Assembly: GCA_004352715.1 (NCBI GenBank) | Contig: SCFE01000059.1 | Location: forward strand, 647,801 to 711,061 | Length of the DNA stretch: 63,261 nt | DNA from: Hofstenia miamia | Lineage: Eukaryota; Xenacoelomorpha; Acoela | Direction of reading: 5' to 3' | Shown: positions 11,886 to 22,311 of the stretch, in pieces | Layout of the letters: each line of letters begins with the position of its first letter | How positions within the stretch are numbered: the first letter of the stretch is position 1 | Program-made: the position numbers and the translations under genes | The notes under the pieces: model-generated | Told to the model about the DNA's origin: nothing | The model's database searches: none | Seen by the model: only the letters and a program-made list of their open reading frames with translations

Positions 11886-12383
11886 ATGTTGAAGAGTCAA
11901 TCTAATAATAGAAGGAAACAGAGAAGACAGAGCCCTGCCCAAATTTCTCCAGCAAATGGCAAAGGGACAGGAAAACATCTTCACAATTTGCAACAGCCAA
12001 TCCCAACTGACAATATTAAGCCTAATAGAAATAGATATAAATTTGGATCAATGGGCAACAAGTCATCAATTAATAGTGGAACCAAGATCACAATAGAAAT
12101 GTTTATGCAAGCACAAAAAATGGGATACAATGATGAACTAAAAGAGATTACAGACATTCATATATGGTGTAACTTGAACCAGAGAAAGAAATTTCTCAAA
12201 AAACTACAAGTATTGTATGAAACAAAAGTAGACAAACCAAAAGAGAAGGAGTGGTTGAAAATAGAAATAAAATGGCCTACAGGGAGTTATCACAAGTATG
12301 TAAAAAGAATACTCAAGGAGATTGAATGCAGTGATATTCAGAAATATATTTCAGGAATTAAATGGTCCAGTGGTAAAATATAG
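11886..12383 (+). CDS. Uncharacterised basic reading frame inside the decayed element
   Basis: This is the longest uninterrupted frame (165 codons) in the gag/pol-like block. The N-terminal third is very basic and polar (SQSNNRRKQRRQSPAQISPA). The C-terminal two thirds are Lys/Glu-rich with a predicted helical look (KEKEWLKIEIKWPTGSYHKY). I recognise no domain. Its position after an LTR and before an integrase-like motif suggests a gag- or pol-derived segment. It is more likely a remnant than an active gene. Confidence 0.3.
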   Translation: MLKSQSNNRRKQRRQSPAQISPANGKGTGKHLHNLQQPIPTDNIKPNRNRYKFGSMGNKSSINSGTKITIEMFMQAQKMGYNDELKEITDIHIWCNLNQRKKFLKKLQVLYETKVDKPKEKEWLKIEIKWPTGSYHKYVKRILKEIECSDIQKYISGIKWSSGKI

Positions 12384-12846
12384 GAATGCAGCATGAATTA
12401 TGGCAATATTTCAAACAGAAAACAGCAATGAAATACAGAGGAAACACATATTGATGAAATCCTCACATATCAATGAAAAAATTTTTCACATAGTACCCAA
12501 GATCCTTGTTCACTAAGTTGTTGAAACATCCACAAAAGATAAAAAGAAATAATGAATATGAGATAGCTGATTTAATTGAGGCATTACAAAAGACCAAGAG
12601 GGACATCAATGAGGAAGACTTCCTTTGAAGTTCATCAGCAATTGAAATGTCTCCTCAAACACAGAGGATAATGAATAGAATAAATAGAAAGAAATGGAGC
12701 ATAAAATACCACTTTTGGCTCAGCAGTGGCTAGAAATCAGGGACAACTGTTATCTCATGCAAACCACAATCAAACAAGAAGTATAGGATGAGATAATGGA
12801 GAGATACTATGAGCCCCTATCAAAATCATTGTTTAAGTCAATGTTA

Positions 12847-12872
<26 letters not shown>
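12847..12872. repeat. (TA)n microsatellite
   Basis: TA tract within the decayed gag/pol block. Confidence 0.9.
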
Positions 12873-12878
<6 letters not shown>

Positions 12879-14014
12879 ATATTCACTGAAAAAAGTTGGA
12901 TGAGTGAGTAAAGCCTGAAAATCAGGAAGCAATTAATGTTGAGTGTATTATGGTGAAATTTAACAGCCAAATGAGAAGATGCAAAGACATTAAAATGAAT
13001 TGGACTCCACTACATTTTGGGATGGGGCAACAAAACATAAAGCAAACTATCCTGGAATGATTGGAATAGTGAGAGCTGGAGCAACAAGTGGTACAGAACT
13101 ATTACAAGAAAGAATGATGAAGAAGGAACTACTAGTGCACAAGCCACCACCAATGATAAAGGTACCAATGATAATGCTGAGAAAATAAAAGATTAATCAA
13201 TAGTGAAATTCCCAATGTTAGAATAAACATCACACACCAGAAATTGACAAATAGTTGAAGAAATAACAAATTACCCATCATATAAAAGGTCTCAGAAACT
13301 AATGATTGAAGGTGAAAACAAAGAAGGTATATTCATTGAAGGAGCTATAACCACATAACATTTATACAAAGATGGAAGAGAGATCAATGAACAAGTAAAA
13401 TTAACAAAAGAAGCAGTGGAAGCCACAACAGTGAGAACAATAATTTGACATTCAAGATTGAACAATGTCATGTACCTAGATGTGTGGGAAAACAAATTAA
13501 GTACCACAACATATTGAAAAGGATTGAAATTATAACCATGATAAGGGCAAATATGAATGATTCCAAAGAGATGACTGAACAGGATGTCAGGGATAACATC
13601 AGCTTTTTCTTTAAAGATGCAACAAATCCAACAAAGCTGGTGAAACTACTTAAATTTTTCTATCTTGATAGCAAATTAGATATCACACTGGCACATTCAG
13701 CTTCAATAGACACCCATATAACAATGATGATAGCCCTAAAAGGCATATGGCTAATCAAGATATATTTTGAAATATTCACAGAGAGACTGAATAAGCTGTA
13801 CACAATTATAATGCTATATATAATATGGCATTAAAAGAGATGAAGTTCCTAAAATGCAAAGAAACAGTGTTAATAGAGCTAGAAGTCCTATTATAATTAA
13901 CAAAAAGAGACAGTTATGAGACATTGCAATTGAGATATTCAAGAGTGGAACAACTGATTGAGGAGGCACATACTCTGGGCCACTTATTGAGCAAAAGCTG
14001 CACTAGAGGGGGCA

Positions 14015-14240
14015 TGTGACAGAATGCAAACTTAAAAGCATTCTTGTCACCCTCAATGAAAGTTGAAGAATGCAAAAACAAAGGGCCTCTTCCAAAACCT
14101 AAAAATGCATATTTATCAATTTTAGTTTAGAAGAATATTTAGTAATATTTAATTGTAATCTTTGTATAAAATTTTGTTGGTTACAGTTAGCCAAAAATAC
14201 AATATAAATCAATCCAGTTGAAAGTTAAGTGCTTAGCTTT
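14015..14240 (+). mobile_element. Possible 3' LTR remnant after a purine tract
   Basis: A purine-rich actagagggggca is followed immediately by TGTGACAGAATGC, a classic polypurine-tract-to-LTR junction. The next 200 bases include tgtataaaat (about 14163) and end near cttttgactgaacta. The sequence does not resemble the TGTAGA LTR family at 9945, so if real it belongs to a different element. No second copy is in the window. Confidence 0.3.
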
Positions 14241-15744
14241 TGACTGAACTAAAATAATTTCAATTAATGGTTATCATCTAATCAAACAGAAATTTAGTGG
14301 CAAACCTGTAAGTAATTTGCAATACCTGTAAATGTTATTGAAGATTTAACCATGAAAATGCAAATAAGTATCATTAAATTCTTATCAGAGAATGGTCTTA
14401 TTTTATTACATTATTTTTTAATTTGACTATTATTATATTCATGTCTAGCTAATTTTCTTTATGGCAATGGTGGTGGTGTTTCACTAATCAATATCTAAGA
14501 TATATGCTAAACCAAAACAGAGATAGATGGCATACAAATTTGATGGATAGTTAATTATTTGTTAAGTTGAAAAATTTATAAACAAACTTTTATTGCCTAG
14601 TATATTTGAATGCAGTTTGAAGTTTTGTTCAAAGAGTGCCTAATGAAAACACTATTACAAACCTTAATACAGGGTTTAGAGTACTCATAATGTTAAGAAA
14701 TCAAACTTGAATAAGCTTGCAAAACTCAATTGCAAACCTCAGAAGAGAAATCATCAAAATTTAAATGTGAACTCAATTAAATATCCACTTGAAAATACCA
14801 TAAAAATTGAATTATTTTAAATTTCAATTTCTTTACCAAGTGCAAATAACTAATTTTAGCTTAGAATTATTATAAAATAAAACTTTTTTTACCATAAAAA
14901 ACTTGGAATTAAAAAAACCTCAATTGAACTCAGAATTTTCTTTAATAATATACTCAAAATGTAAAAACTCAAATTTGTCTGAGTAACTTGAACTTGACTA
15001 AAAAACTCAGCATTAAAACTAGCTAACTATATTTTAGTTGTTCATATAATGAAAGTGTTCCTTGTCAGAGCAACCAATGCATGTTTAGAAGAAATATACC
15101 AGTGATCAGTATTCATTAATTGGTTACATGTATATTTAATTAAATATGAGGTTAATGAACTGTGAGAGCTCCCCCTTGTTTTTGGTGATGAATAATTAAT
15201 TGCATATCAATACTAATATGGTAAGGAATGTCTAACATGTATTCTATTGTATATTGATTAAAGCAATTGACAAAAGTAGAATGTTTCATTGTCTTTGAAA
15301 AGTTGCAAAGCTTCAGCAGGATGCTGTATATGTCAGCCACTCTTTATCACAATGTGGTAATAATCTAAACAGTAGCATTTAAGTGTTAGGGGAATGATGA
15401 AACAAATGTAGATATATGCATACATGTAGGTTGTATTGACAGCTTAGATTAAACACACATTACACATTGAAACAAGTGCCATTAATGGGAGCTTCTTAGA
15501 ATAAATTAAGTACAAAATATTGGTGGTCAAGGATTTCACATAGAGCTAAACTTGTATTGTCCTGGACTATTTATCAAAGCATTAACAGATTAATTTTGTT
15601 TGTTAGAATTCTTAGTTGGATTTTATCTAAATTAACAAATAATTAATGTTTTAGGATTTTGGGGATAATATTATAGATTTAAAATTTTTAAATATTTTAA
15701 TATTACAAATAAATATTTAATTAGTTTTCTGCTTGATAATAGGG
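14241..15744. other. No gene seen
   Basis: AT-rich sequence with no open frame of note, no recognised domain and no clear terminal repeats. A 62-codon minus-strand frame at 15152-15340 has no recognisable features. Confidence 0.5.
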
Positions 15745-16929
15745 TTCTGTCTCACTTCCACCAAACTCATTTCCCCCAAGTCTGACATCAGAATATATTA
15801 AATACCATTAGAGGCACAATTTCAGTGAAATTGTAATTATATAATTAAATATATCATGTCTTTAAACTTTATTTGATTAGTTATTTATGTAGCTAAGATT
15901 GCTGAAATACAGAATTACAAGTAAAAAATGTAAATGTGTGTTATAATTGTAAGCATTGACAGTTTACATGTTATATATGTATATTTTACCCCCAACACTG
16001 TTTAGATCTAAACTGATGATTAAAGAATTGCATTAGTATGCCTTGTGCTGTGTACTTCCAATTTATTCTGTGTCACATTTACTTCAGACTATTTCTATAA
16101 AGTATTTTACAGATTCATAGTGTAAGACAACACAGCAGTTTCTAATACAGAAATTACAGGTTTAAATCCTTTATTTTTGTAACCAAAAATTTGGAATAAT
16201 ATACCTGCAGGTGTAACAATATCAAATAAAGATCAGAAACATTAGTAATTTGTTTAACACCTGGATGATATAAATTTTGTGTATTGTATTTGTAAATAGC
16301 AAACCAATTTAATTCATTATTATGATTTTTCCAGATTCCTGGTCCCCCTAGAGTAATATACTCAAGTATTTCTTCTTTTAATGCAGGGTTGTCATGATAG
16401 AGCCGACTCCCACTCATTATTGCCAAGCTAATTCTACATTCTAGTAAAATACATATAAAAAATTACATTCAACATTTTCAAAGTTATAAACAATTCTTGA
16501 TTACTGCTAAAAGGAATAGAATAGTCTGCAAGCACAAACAATGTATACATCTAATTGGGAAAATCTATCAGATAAATAAAAAAATTAGCAAACAAATAAC
16601 AAATTAATGTGAAAAAAATTATTACCTATTACAATAAAGTACAAACTACAAAAATAATGAATATAATTTTTCTATTTTAAATCTAAACAGATTTTCAAAG
16701 GACTGGTAAATGTTTACTAAATGCTAATGGTGAACCTCAACATTTATAATTATAGAACATATTTACATATATTTACTTGTAATTCCATATTTCAGCAATC
16801 TTAACAATATAGAAAACTAATCAAAATAGAGTTTAAAGAAATACATATATTTATTCAAATTCACTGAAATCATGTCTGTAATGGTATTTAATATTTTTTG
16901 ACGTCAGACTTGGGGGAAGTGAGACAGAA
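15745..16929. mobile_element. DNA element with long terminal inverted repeats (about 1.19 kb)
   Basis: The left end TTCTGTCTCACTTCC...CCCCCAAGTCTGAC is matched in reverse at the right end (GTCAGACTTGGGGGAAGTGA, then GACAGAA). Similarity continues inward for roughly 250 bp (aatattaaataccatta, gatttcagtgaa, gattgctgaaat-gaattacaagtaaa). The unique middle, about 16010-16680, carries a minus-strand open frame at 16154-16426. I do not recognise the superfamily; target duplication is unclear. Confidence 0.7.
16154..16426 (-). CDS. Uncharacterised open frame inside the long-inverted-repeat element
   Basis: The 90-codon frame begins MAIMSGSRLYHDNPALKEEI and continues LEYITLGGPGIWKNHNNELN. Just upstream on the minus strand is tattttactag followed by an open frame (ECRISLAIMSGS...), so it could also be an exon rather than a start. 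It has a normal mixed composition, unlike surrounding AT-biased shadow frames, but no known domain. It may be a transposase remnant or a captured exon. Confidence 0.3.
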   Translation of the reverse strand: MAIMSGSRLYHDNPALKEEILEYITLGGPGIWKNHNNELNWFAIYKYNTQNLYHPGVKQITNVSDLYLILLHLQVYYSKFLVTKIKDLNL

Positions 16930-17390
16930 CTGATTATAGTTCAAGTACAAATATAACATAAAGCTCAAGTAAAATGTTAATTTAAAGGTCATTGCCATAA
17001 TTCATGTTAGAAAAACAATGAAATCATAGGCTCAGTTTAAGATGATTAAAAGGCTTAAAATAATTAATTGTTTTATGATTGTACTATGTGTGATTAAAGG
17101 CTTCTTGCAAAACTGCTACTTAAGTAATTTCAACAGTTTATACAGACAATCATGAAAATAAATTATATTGCAACTTATTAACATTATTATTGCAAATTAC
17201 AAGCATGAACACCAAGGTTGGGGAAGTTGTACAGTGATAGAAAGATCATATTTATTTACAATAAATCTCTTCATTAATCCCACATTACAAAATATCTTCA
17301 AAGTCAATAAACCAGACCAAGTCCAAACTATTAATGTAATGATTGATTTTTGGAATTCTTTGGAATTAATATTTTTTCAATATGAATTTT

Positions 17391-17531
17391 CATACAGAAA
17401 TGTGGATTGAACAAATATGCAGTGAAGATACTTTTTAAGGGTAATAAGAACTTATAAATTAATTTATTGTAGCCTTTGAATCTGAAATGGATTTTAGTTG
17501 ATCTGTTGTTGCAATTCTCATACAAAAATGA
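17391..17531. repeat. Direct repeat left of a 21-N gap
   Basis: Sequence from tcatacagaaatgtggattg to ctcatacaaaaatga occurs again, apparently identical, at 17553-17694. The copies lie directly on either side of the 21 Ns at 17532-17552. Most likely both edges of the gap are the same genomic segment that failed to merge. Confidence 0.85.
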
Positions 17532-17552
17532 NNNNNNNNNNNNNNNNNNNNN
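17532..17552. other. Assembly gap (21 N)
   Basis: Run of N with the same sequence on both sides. Confidence 1.
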
Positions 17553-17694
17553 TCATACAGAAATGTGGATTGAACAAATATGCAGTGAAGATACTTTTTA
17601 AGGGTAATAAGAACTTATAAATTAATTTATTGTAGCCTTTGAATCTGAAATGGATTTTAGTTGATCTGTTGTTGCAATTCTCATACAAAAATGA
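17553..17694. repeat. Direct repeat right of the 21-N gap
   Basis: Second copy of 17391-17531. See that entry. Confidence 0.85.
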
Positions 17695-18290
17695 AGACAT
17701 TAGGTACACTGAAATCAATTAAAACCTGCATTGGAAAACATAAATATTGGCATGCAAAGACAAGGTCCTCTCCACCAATGAAGTCTTCACCTGATTGTTT
17801 TTAAGCAGTGGCAGGATCAGACAAAGGAAATTGTTCCCTCCTTTTTCTTCAACTTAGCATTGTCCTTGACAAATCGGGTTTGCTCAGTTGATGCTATCCA
17901 TTACATCCATTACAGTAGAAGTTTTAGATCAAGTTCTCACCAAATGTTTCAAAATTATCTTTGCAAAAGTTCTGCTAGAAATGAGCCTCAGGAAATTAGC
18001 CCCTGATGCTGAATTCATTTTGGAAATAATCTAGCCTTTTGATCTGCACCAGTTTCAGTGAGAAGAATGAGATATATCAAGATGTTGAAGAAATGTAGTT
18101 GTATCCTTATTCTTGAGTCTACCCTAAAAACACTTTTTTTGTTGATAAGAAACAATTCCTTTAAAATACATAAAGTGTTAAAATACAGTTTTTTCTAATA
18201 ATTCAAATGAAAATTGAATGGAGACATTTGCATGCAGCCACATAACTATTTGTTGTTTATATTTCCCACCAGTGACTCAAAATTCTAATA

Positions 18291-18774
18291 ATGATTAATT
18301 ATTTAACTTTGGAAATTATAAATTTTATTAAAAACAAGCTTTGTTATTTGATGGTTGGTGAGTCAACCAATCCATGTGGTAAGGATATTGCAGTGGCATG
18401 GATGGAACATATGAATTCAACTAGAAAACCTAAATTGATTGAAGTCATGCATTTCAAAAAGGCAACAATTATCAAAATTTGCAGACGAAATAATAATTCT
18501 AAAAATGTTCACCTCTATGTAACTGATGTGAGATTCCTATATGCTGAAAGCAGTTAAAACTCTGAAGGAAACATATAATATACCGTTACATGAAATATTC
18601 ACTGCATATGCCTTGCATCAGATAGTAGATAGTGGTCAGAATTCAGTTGTAGATATTTGTGTATTATTTATAAAAAAAATTATCAAAAAGAATAACTCTA
18701 ACAATGCTGTTTTCACTGCAAAACTCAGTTTGCCATTTCCTAGACATTCTGATGTGAACCATTTTCCCTATTGA
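18291..18774 (+). pseudogene. hAT-superfamily transposase relic
   Basis: The first frame reads LMVGESTNPCGKDIAVAWME, resembling the (V/D)E-(S/T)-T-(D/N)-x-CG-x-x-(I/V)-A core strand of hAT transposases with the first acidic residue. The segment NVHLYVTDVRFLYAESS then joins, after a frameshift near 18541, to KTLKETYNIPLHEIFTAYAL and HQIVDSGQN. This copies the ITDAAPYM...KALK...I-HVTCLAHALHR block found in hAT proteins. It ends KLSLPFPRHSDVNHFPY near the usual PP-PVLTRWGTW site. Downstream to about 19150 there are further degenerate pieces. The copy has frameshifts and substitutions, so it is inactive. Confidence 0.6.
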
Positions 18775-19180
18775 GTGCACAATACTATACTCAAAACTAT
18801 AGAGTAATTTGGAAACTTTTGAAAAGCTATGGCATGTCTCAATTCTTCAGCAAAATGCCAAGATTATTGAATTAAAAAGAGCCTTTGTTAAATATTTCTT
18901 GCTGTAAATTTTTATTTTCTTCCATCATCAAAGACTGAGATTCATCTGTTATTTTACATGAAGCAATTTTCAAAGTGAAATTGGAACTTTTTAAGAAAAA
19001 GATTAATCTAAATTTTTCTAAATCCAAGGTCTCAATCAAATTTTGGAAATTGCTAATTTTCTAATTTGATGTGTTTTTCAATTTAGCCCATGCCAGAAAG
19101 AGCCTTGGAGACCAAATTTTAACCTATTGTTAGTGCTGATGTTCAGAATCTTTTTGGATCTCACTTATATTGCTTCATTT

Positions 19181-20515
19181 AAAATACCATATGATAATTT
19201 CATGCAATTATGTCACATAATTTAAAAAACATGTTTGTTTTTTTATGCAATATATTAATTCATTTTCAACCTGTTTTTTTGGGAATTTTCATTGATTGTT
19301 TCCACAATGTTATCTGGGACCTATTGGTAACTGACGTGCTGTAATGACAGATTTGCTTAGATGATCATACTAATTGTCTTTGTACACAACAGGTGAAAAC
19401 ATTACATGACACAATATATGGCTTCATCATTGACAATGGTAAGATCATTTATATTGCAAAGTTGAGTACAATCAAAGACAGTAAAACAAAAAAGGCATTG
19501 CTAAATCTAAATAATAATATCAATATAGAGATGTAGATTCAGCACTACTAATTTTTTGAAGCATAATGAAAATATAACTAAGTTAAATTTTTTGACTCTA
19601 CACTGTCCTATCACATTAATGGTAATTTAGATAACTCAGGGCATGAAAGAATAAATAATGCCATCTATGGTTGTCGATTGACCATCAGTGAAACAGCTGT
19701 TATATGCTGATACACAATTAATTGCACTTCAGGCAAAAAACCTTGATAATTTTTTTAAACTGCATTCCCATGATGCAAAAGACCTATTTATACCCATATT
19801 TCCACAATCTTTTTAAGTCTATTAGAACATATTAATCACATAATGTATGTTTAAATTCAATAATCTCATTGGAATAGTAACTACAACCTTAAGTAATGGT
19901 AATTGCTGAATATTTTATTGGGGGGATGTGAAAGTAAGCCCATTGAGAAATAATGTTATATCTCAAAGATTTAGAAGTGATATTTTTTTACTAAAATATT
20001 GTTAGCAAGACAAATATCTAAAAACAAAAATCATATGCTCATTATTTTTGTAGTTATGCAATATTCAAAAACAGTTAATATTTTTATCACTATCTTCATT
20101 GATAAATTCACTTCATAACACCAGGTCAGGATGATGTTGAATTATTACTTTCTCAATGTGCTTAGTTTATCATTGCCACCATCCTGCCAAATATTAGAGT
20201 TGTTGTGGCTTTAGAATACACTCTTTTAACTGTTTTGGCATTGAAGTGAATTTACAGATGTTAGTGTACTCAATGATTTCTGGGCACCAGAAAATCGAAT
20301 TTTTTGTATTCTTTTTTTTCAGACAGTGAGTGATTTTCAGGAGGGACAATTGGATTGCAGTCCTCCATAAGGAGGCAACCCCAGTAAAAATGTTTGGAAA
20401 ATTTAGCAAAAGTTTCCAAATTAATGCTGATATTCTATTTCACATACAAAGTGATTGCAAAGCTTGGCAAAGTTTCCAAAAATTGTTAAGTTCTCCAAAT
20501 GTTTGTCAAAGGAAA
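19181..20515. other. No gene seen
   Basis: AT-rich intergenic sequence. Short frames at 20194-20409 (minus) and 20330-20584 (plus) overlap each other and show no recognisable domain. Confidence 0.5.
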
Positions 20516-20703
20516 TTACACATTTCTAAGGTATTCAACACATTAGCCAATCAAATATTATGCAATGGATCTATCATCCTCTGAACTCAACTATTTAATA
20601 AATTATAAAAGAAGTTGACATAGCTGCCTCCACAGAATAGAGTTAGCAAATTGAGCCAACAGTGTTTCAGTAAAGGTGTTAAAAAATATTATTGCTCTCC
20701 ACC
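20516..20703. repeat. Direct repeat beside a single N (copy 1)
   Basis: The segment from tacacatttctaaggtattc to attgctctccacc recurs at 20982-21168 with one visible base change (ggatct against ggatcc). A partial Tc1 element (20705-20980) bounded by single Ns at 20704 and 20981 sits between the copies. Confidence 0.85.
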
Positions 20704-20704
20704 N

Positions 20705-20980
20705 TATATATATATATATATAGTGCTGGGGCGAAAATTAACAACTTTTTAATTTTATCACTTTTGGTTTTTCAACACACTAGATCCAACAACAAAATAG
20801 CTCCACCTCCGCGAAATTCTGTCAACACAAAAGAGTACTTGAAAACAATAAAAACTTGTGTTTTGCCGTATCAAAATCACTTCTTGGACGGGAATATGAT
20901 ATTTCAAGATGATTCGGCACCAGTTCATCAATAGAAGGTCACAAACGCCTTTAAAGCAGCCAAAGGGATCACCTCTCTCC
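20705..20980 (+). mobile_element. Partial Tc1-like element, copy of the 5' part of 22308-23392
   Basis: Starts in a (TA)n tract, then agtgctggggcgaaaatta, and follows the element at 22308 base for base up to gggatcacctctctcc, where it stops at an N. It includes the same broken transposase part (MIFQDDSAPVHQ and stop). It ends exactly at the point where the other copy carries its nested insertion, so it is probably a duplicated contig end. Confidence 0.75.
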
Positions 20981-20981
20981 N

Positions 20982-21168
20982 TACACATTTCTAAGGTATT
21001 CAACACATTAGCCAATCAAATATTATGCAATGGATCCATCATCCTCTGAACTCAACTATTTAATAAATTATAAAAGAAGTTGACATAGCTGCCTCCACAG
21101 AATAGAGTTAGCAAATTGAGCCAACAGTGTTTCAGTAAAGGTGTTAAAAAATATTATTGCTCTCCACC
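20982..21168. repeat. Direct repeat beside a single N (copy 2)
   Basis: Second copy of 20516-20703; it then continues into unique sequence (aggatataacgaag). Confidence 0.85.
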
Positions 21169-22056
21169 AGGATATAACGAAGTCAATACAAGGTATTGCC
21201 ATAAATTTGGATATTTCTCTCCTACTGTATTCTACACAATAAAGTTTTTAATGAAACTGGTGTTTTGTATGAGATACAAAGAATGTTAAGTACATTGATG
21301 AAAGCACATTTCAAATTTTTCCTACCACAATGCGTTTGTTGGTACAGCAAGATTCAATTATGCTACACTTTAAGCAAAATCAAGTGTCCTTAATCATCAG
21401 GGCGTGAGCTGCCTTTTCTTCAATGTTGGTATTCATAAACATTTCTCAAGAAGTGTCTTAAAATGAATATGAAAAAGTACATCAGCATTCTGGGAAGGAA
21501 CTCAAAATGTTATAAAATCCACTATAAATTTTCCATTTGAGATTCTGAAAAATGGCGGATATGGGACTTTTGCCATGCAGTCTTTCCCCATTTGCAAATT
21601 TTTTCTTAAGCATATTAAATTTGCTATATCCCATATTTTAAAGACTTTCATGATCAATTTATGATATTCTTGATTTTCATAAATTTTTAAAACTTGCAAT
21701 TTTGAAATCACATCTCCTAAATATTTCAGAAATTCGAACAAAATTTTGCATTTATTTCTCAGTCTTTTTGGCAGTTCTCAAACCTTTGATTAATACTAAT
21801 AGAGCATCTTTATTCTAAGAAGTAGATTGATGTACTCCTGTTGACAACACTGAGAAGTTAAATTCAACAGCTATAAAGTCATTGATTATATAATTGTGTT
21901 CATGAACTTCAGGCAGATATACTATACATATATATTGGATGAATTACATTAACTTAGGAATGAAGCAGATAGAATTTCTTATCAAAATTCTGCGTTATGC
22001 AACTGAATACCACCATGTTTTGGTGGTTCTATTGATTAACTGACGAATATATATCT

Positions 22057-22061
<5 letters not shown>
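21169..22061. other. No gene seen
   Basis: AT-rich sequence. A 79-codon minus-strand frame at 21502-21741 has no recognisable domain. Confidence 0.5.

Positions 22062-22135
<74 letters not shown>
22062..22135. repeat. (TA)n microsatellite
   Basis: About 74 bases of almost pure TA dinucleotide, shortly before a 66-N gap. Confidence 0.95.
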
Positions 22136-22138
<3 letters not shown>

Positions 22139-22206
22139 TTTTTTAAATTTTTTTTGATTAACATTAATTTCAATGCAATTAGAATAAACATACAAACTGT
22201 TTTTAA

Positions 22207-22272
22207 NNNNNNNNNNNNNNNNNNNNNNNNNNNNNNNNNNNNNNNNNNNNNNNNNNNNNNNNNNNNNNNNNN
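22207..22272. other. Assembly gap (66 N)
   Basis: Run of N, followed directly by another TA tract (22273-22307). Confidence 1.
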
Positions 22273-22273
22273 T

Positions 22274-22307
<34 letters not shown>

Positions 22308-22311
<4 letters not shown>

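Larger units (their letters stand above)
10843..14014 (+). pseudogene. Decayed gag/pol-like interior of an LTR retroelement
   Basis: The + strand carries a run of broken frames: 11131-11322, 11519-11758, 11886-12383, 13000-13188 and 13445-13834. They are rich in Lys, Glu, Gln and Asn, as in retroelement gag and linker regions. Near the end, at about 13950-14014, the frame reads VEQLIEEAHTLGHLLSKSCT. That resembles the integrase zinc-binding start (L-x-x-x-AH-x-LGH-x-x-x-x-x-T), placing the end of pol there. A purine run, agaggggg, follows directly at about 14005-14012. No protease DTG, RT YxDD or gag zinc knuckle could be read with confidence, so the order is inferred from position and this one motif. 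Confidence 0.45.

Noticed and set aside
15745-16929. Inverted repeats as a hairpin RNA gene
   Set aside because: The arms are about 670 bp apart and imperfect; transposon termini explain them better.
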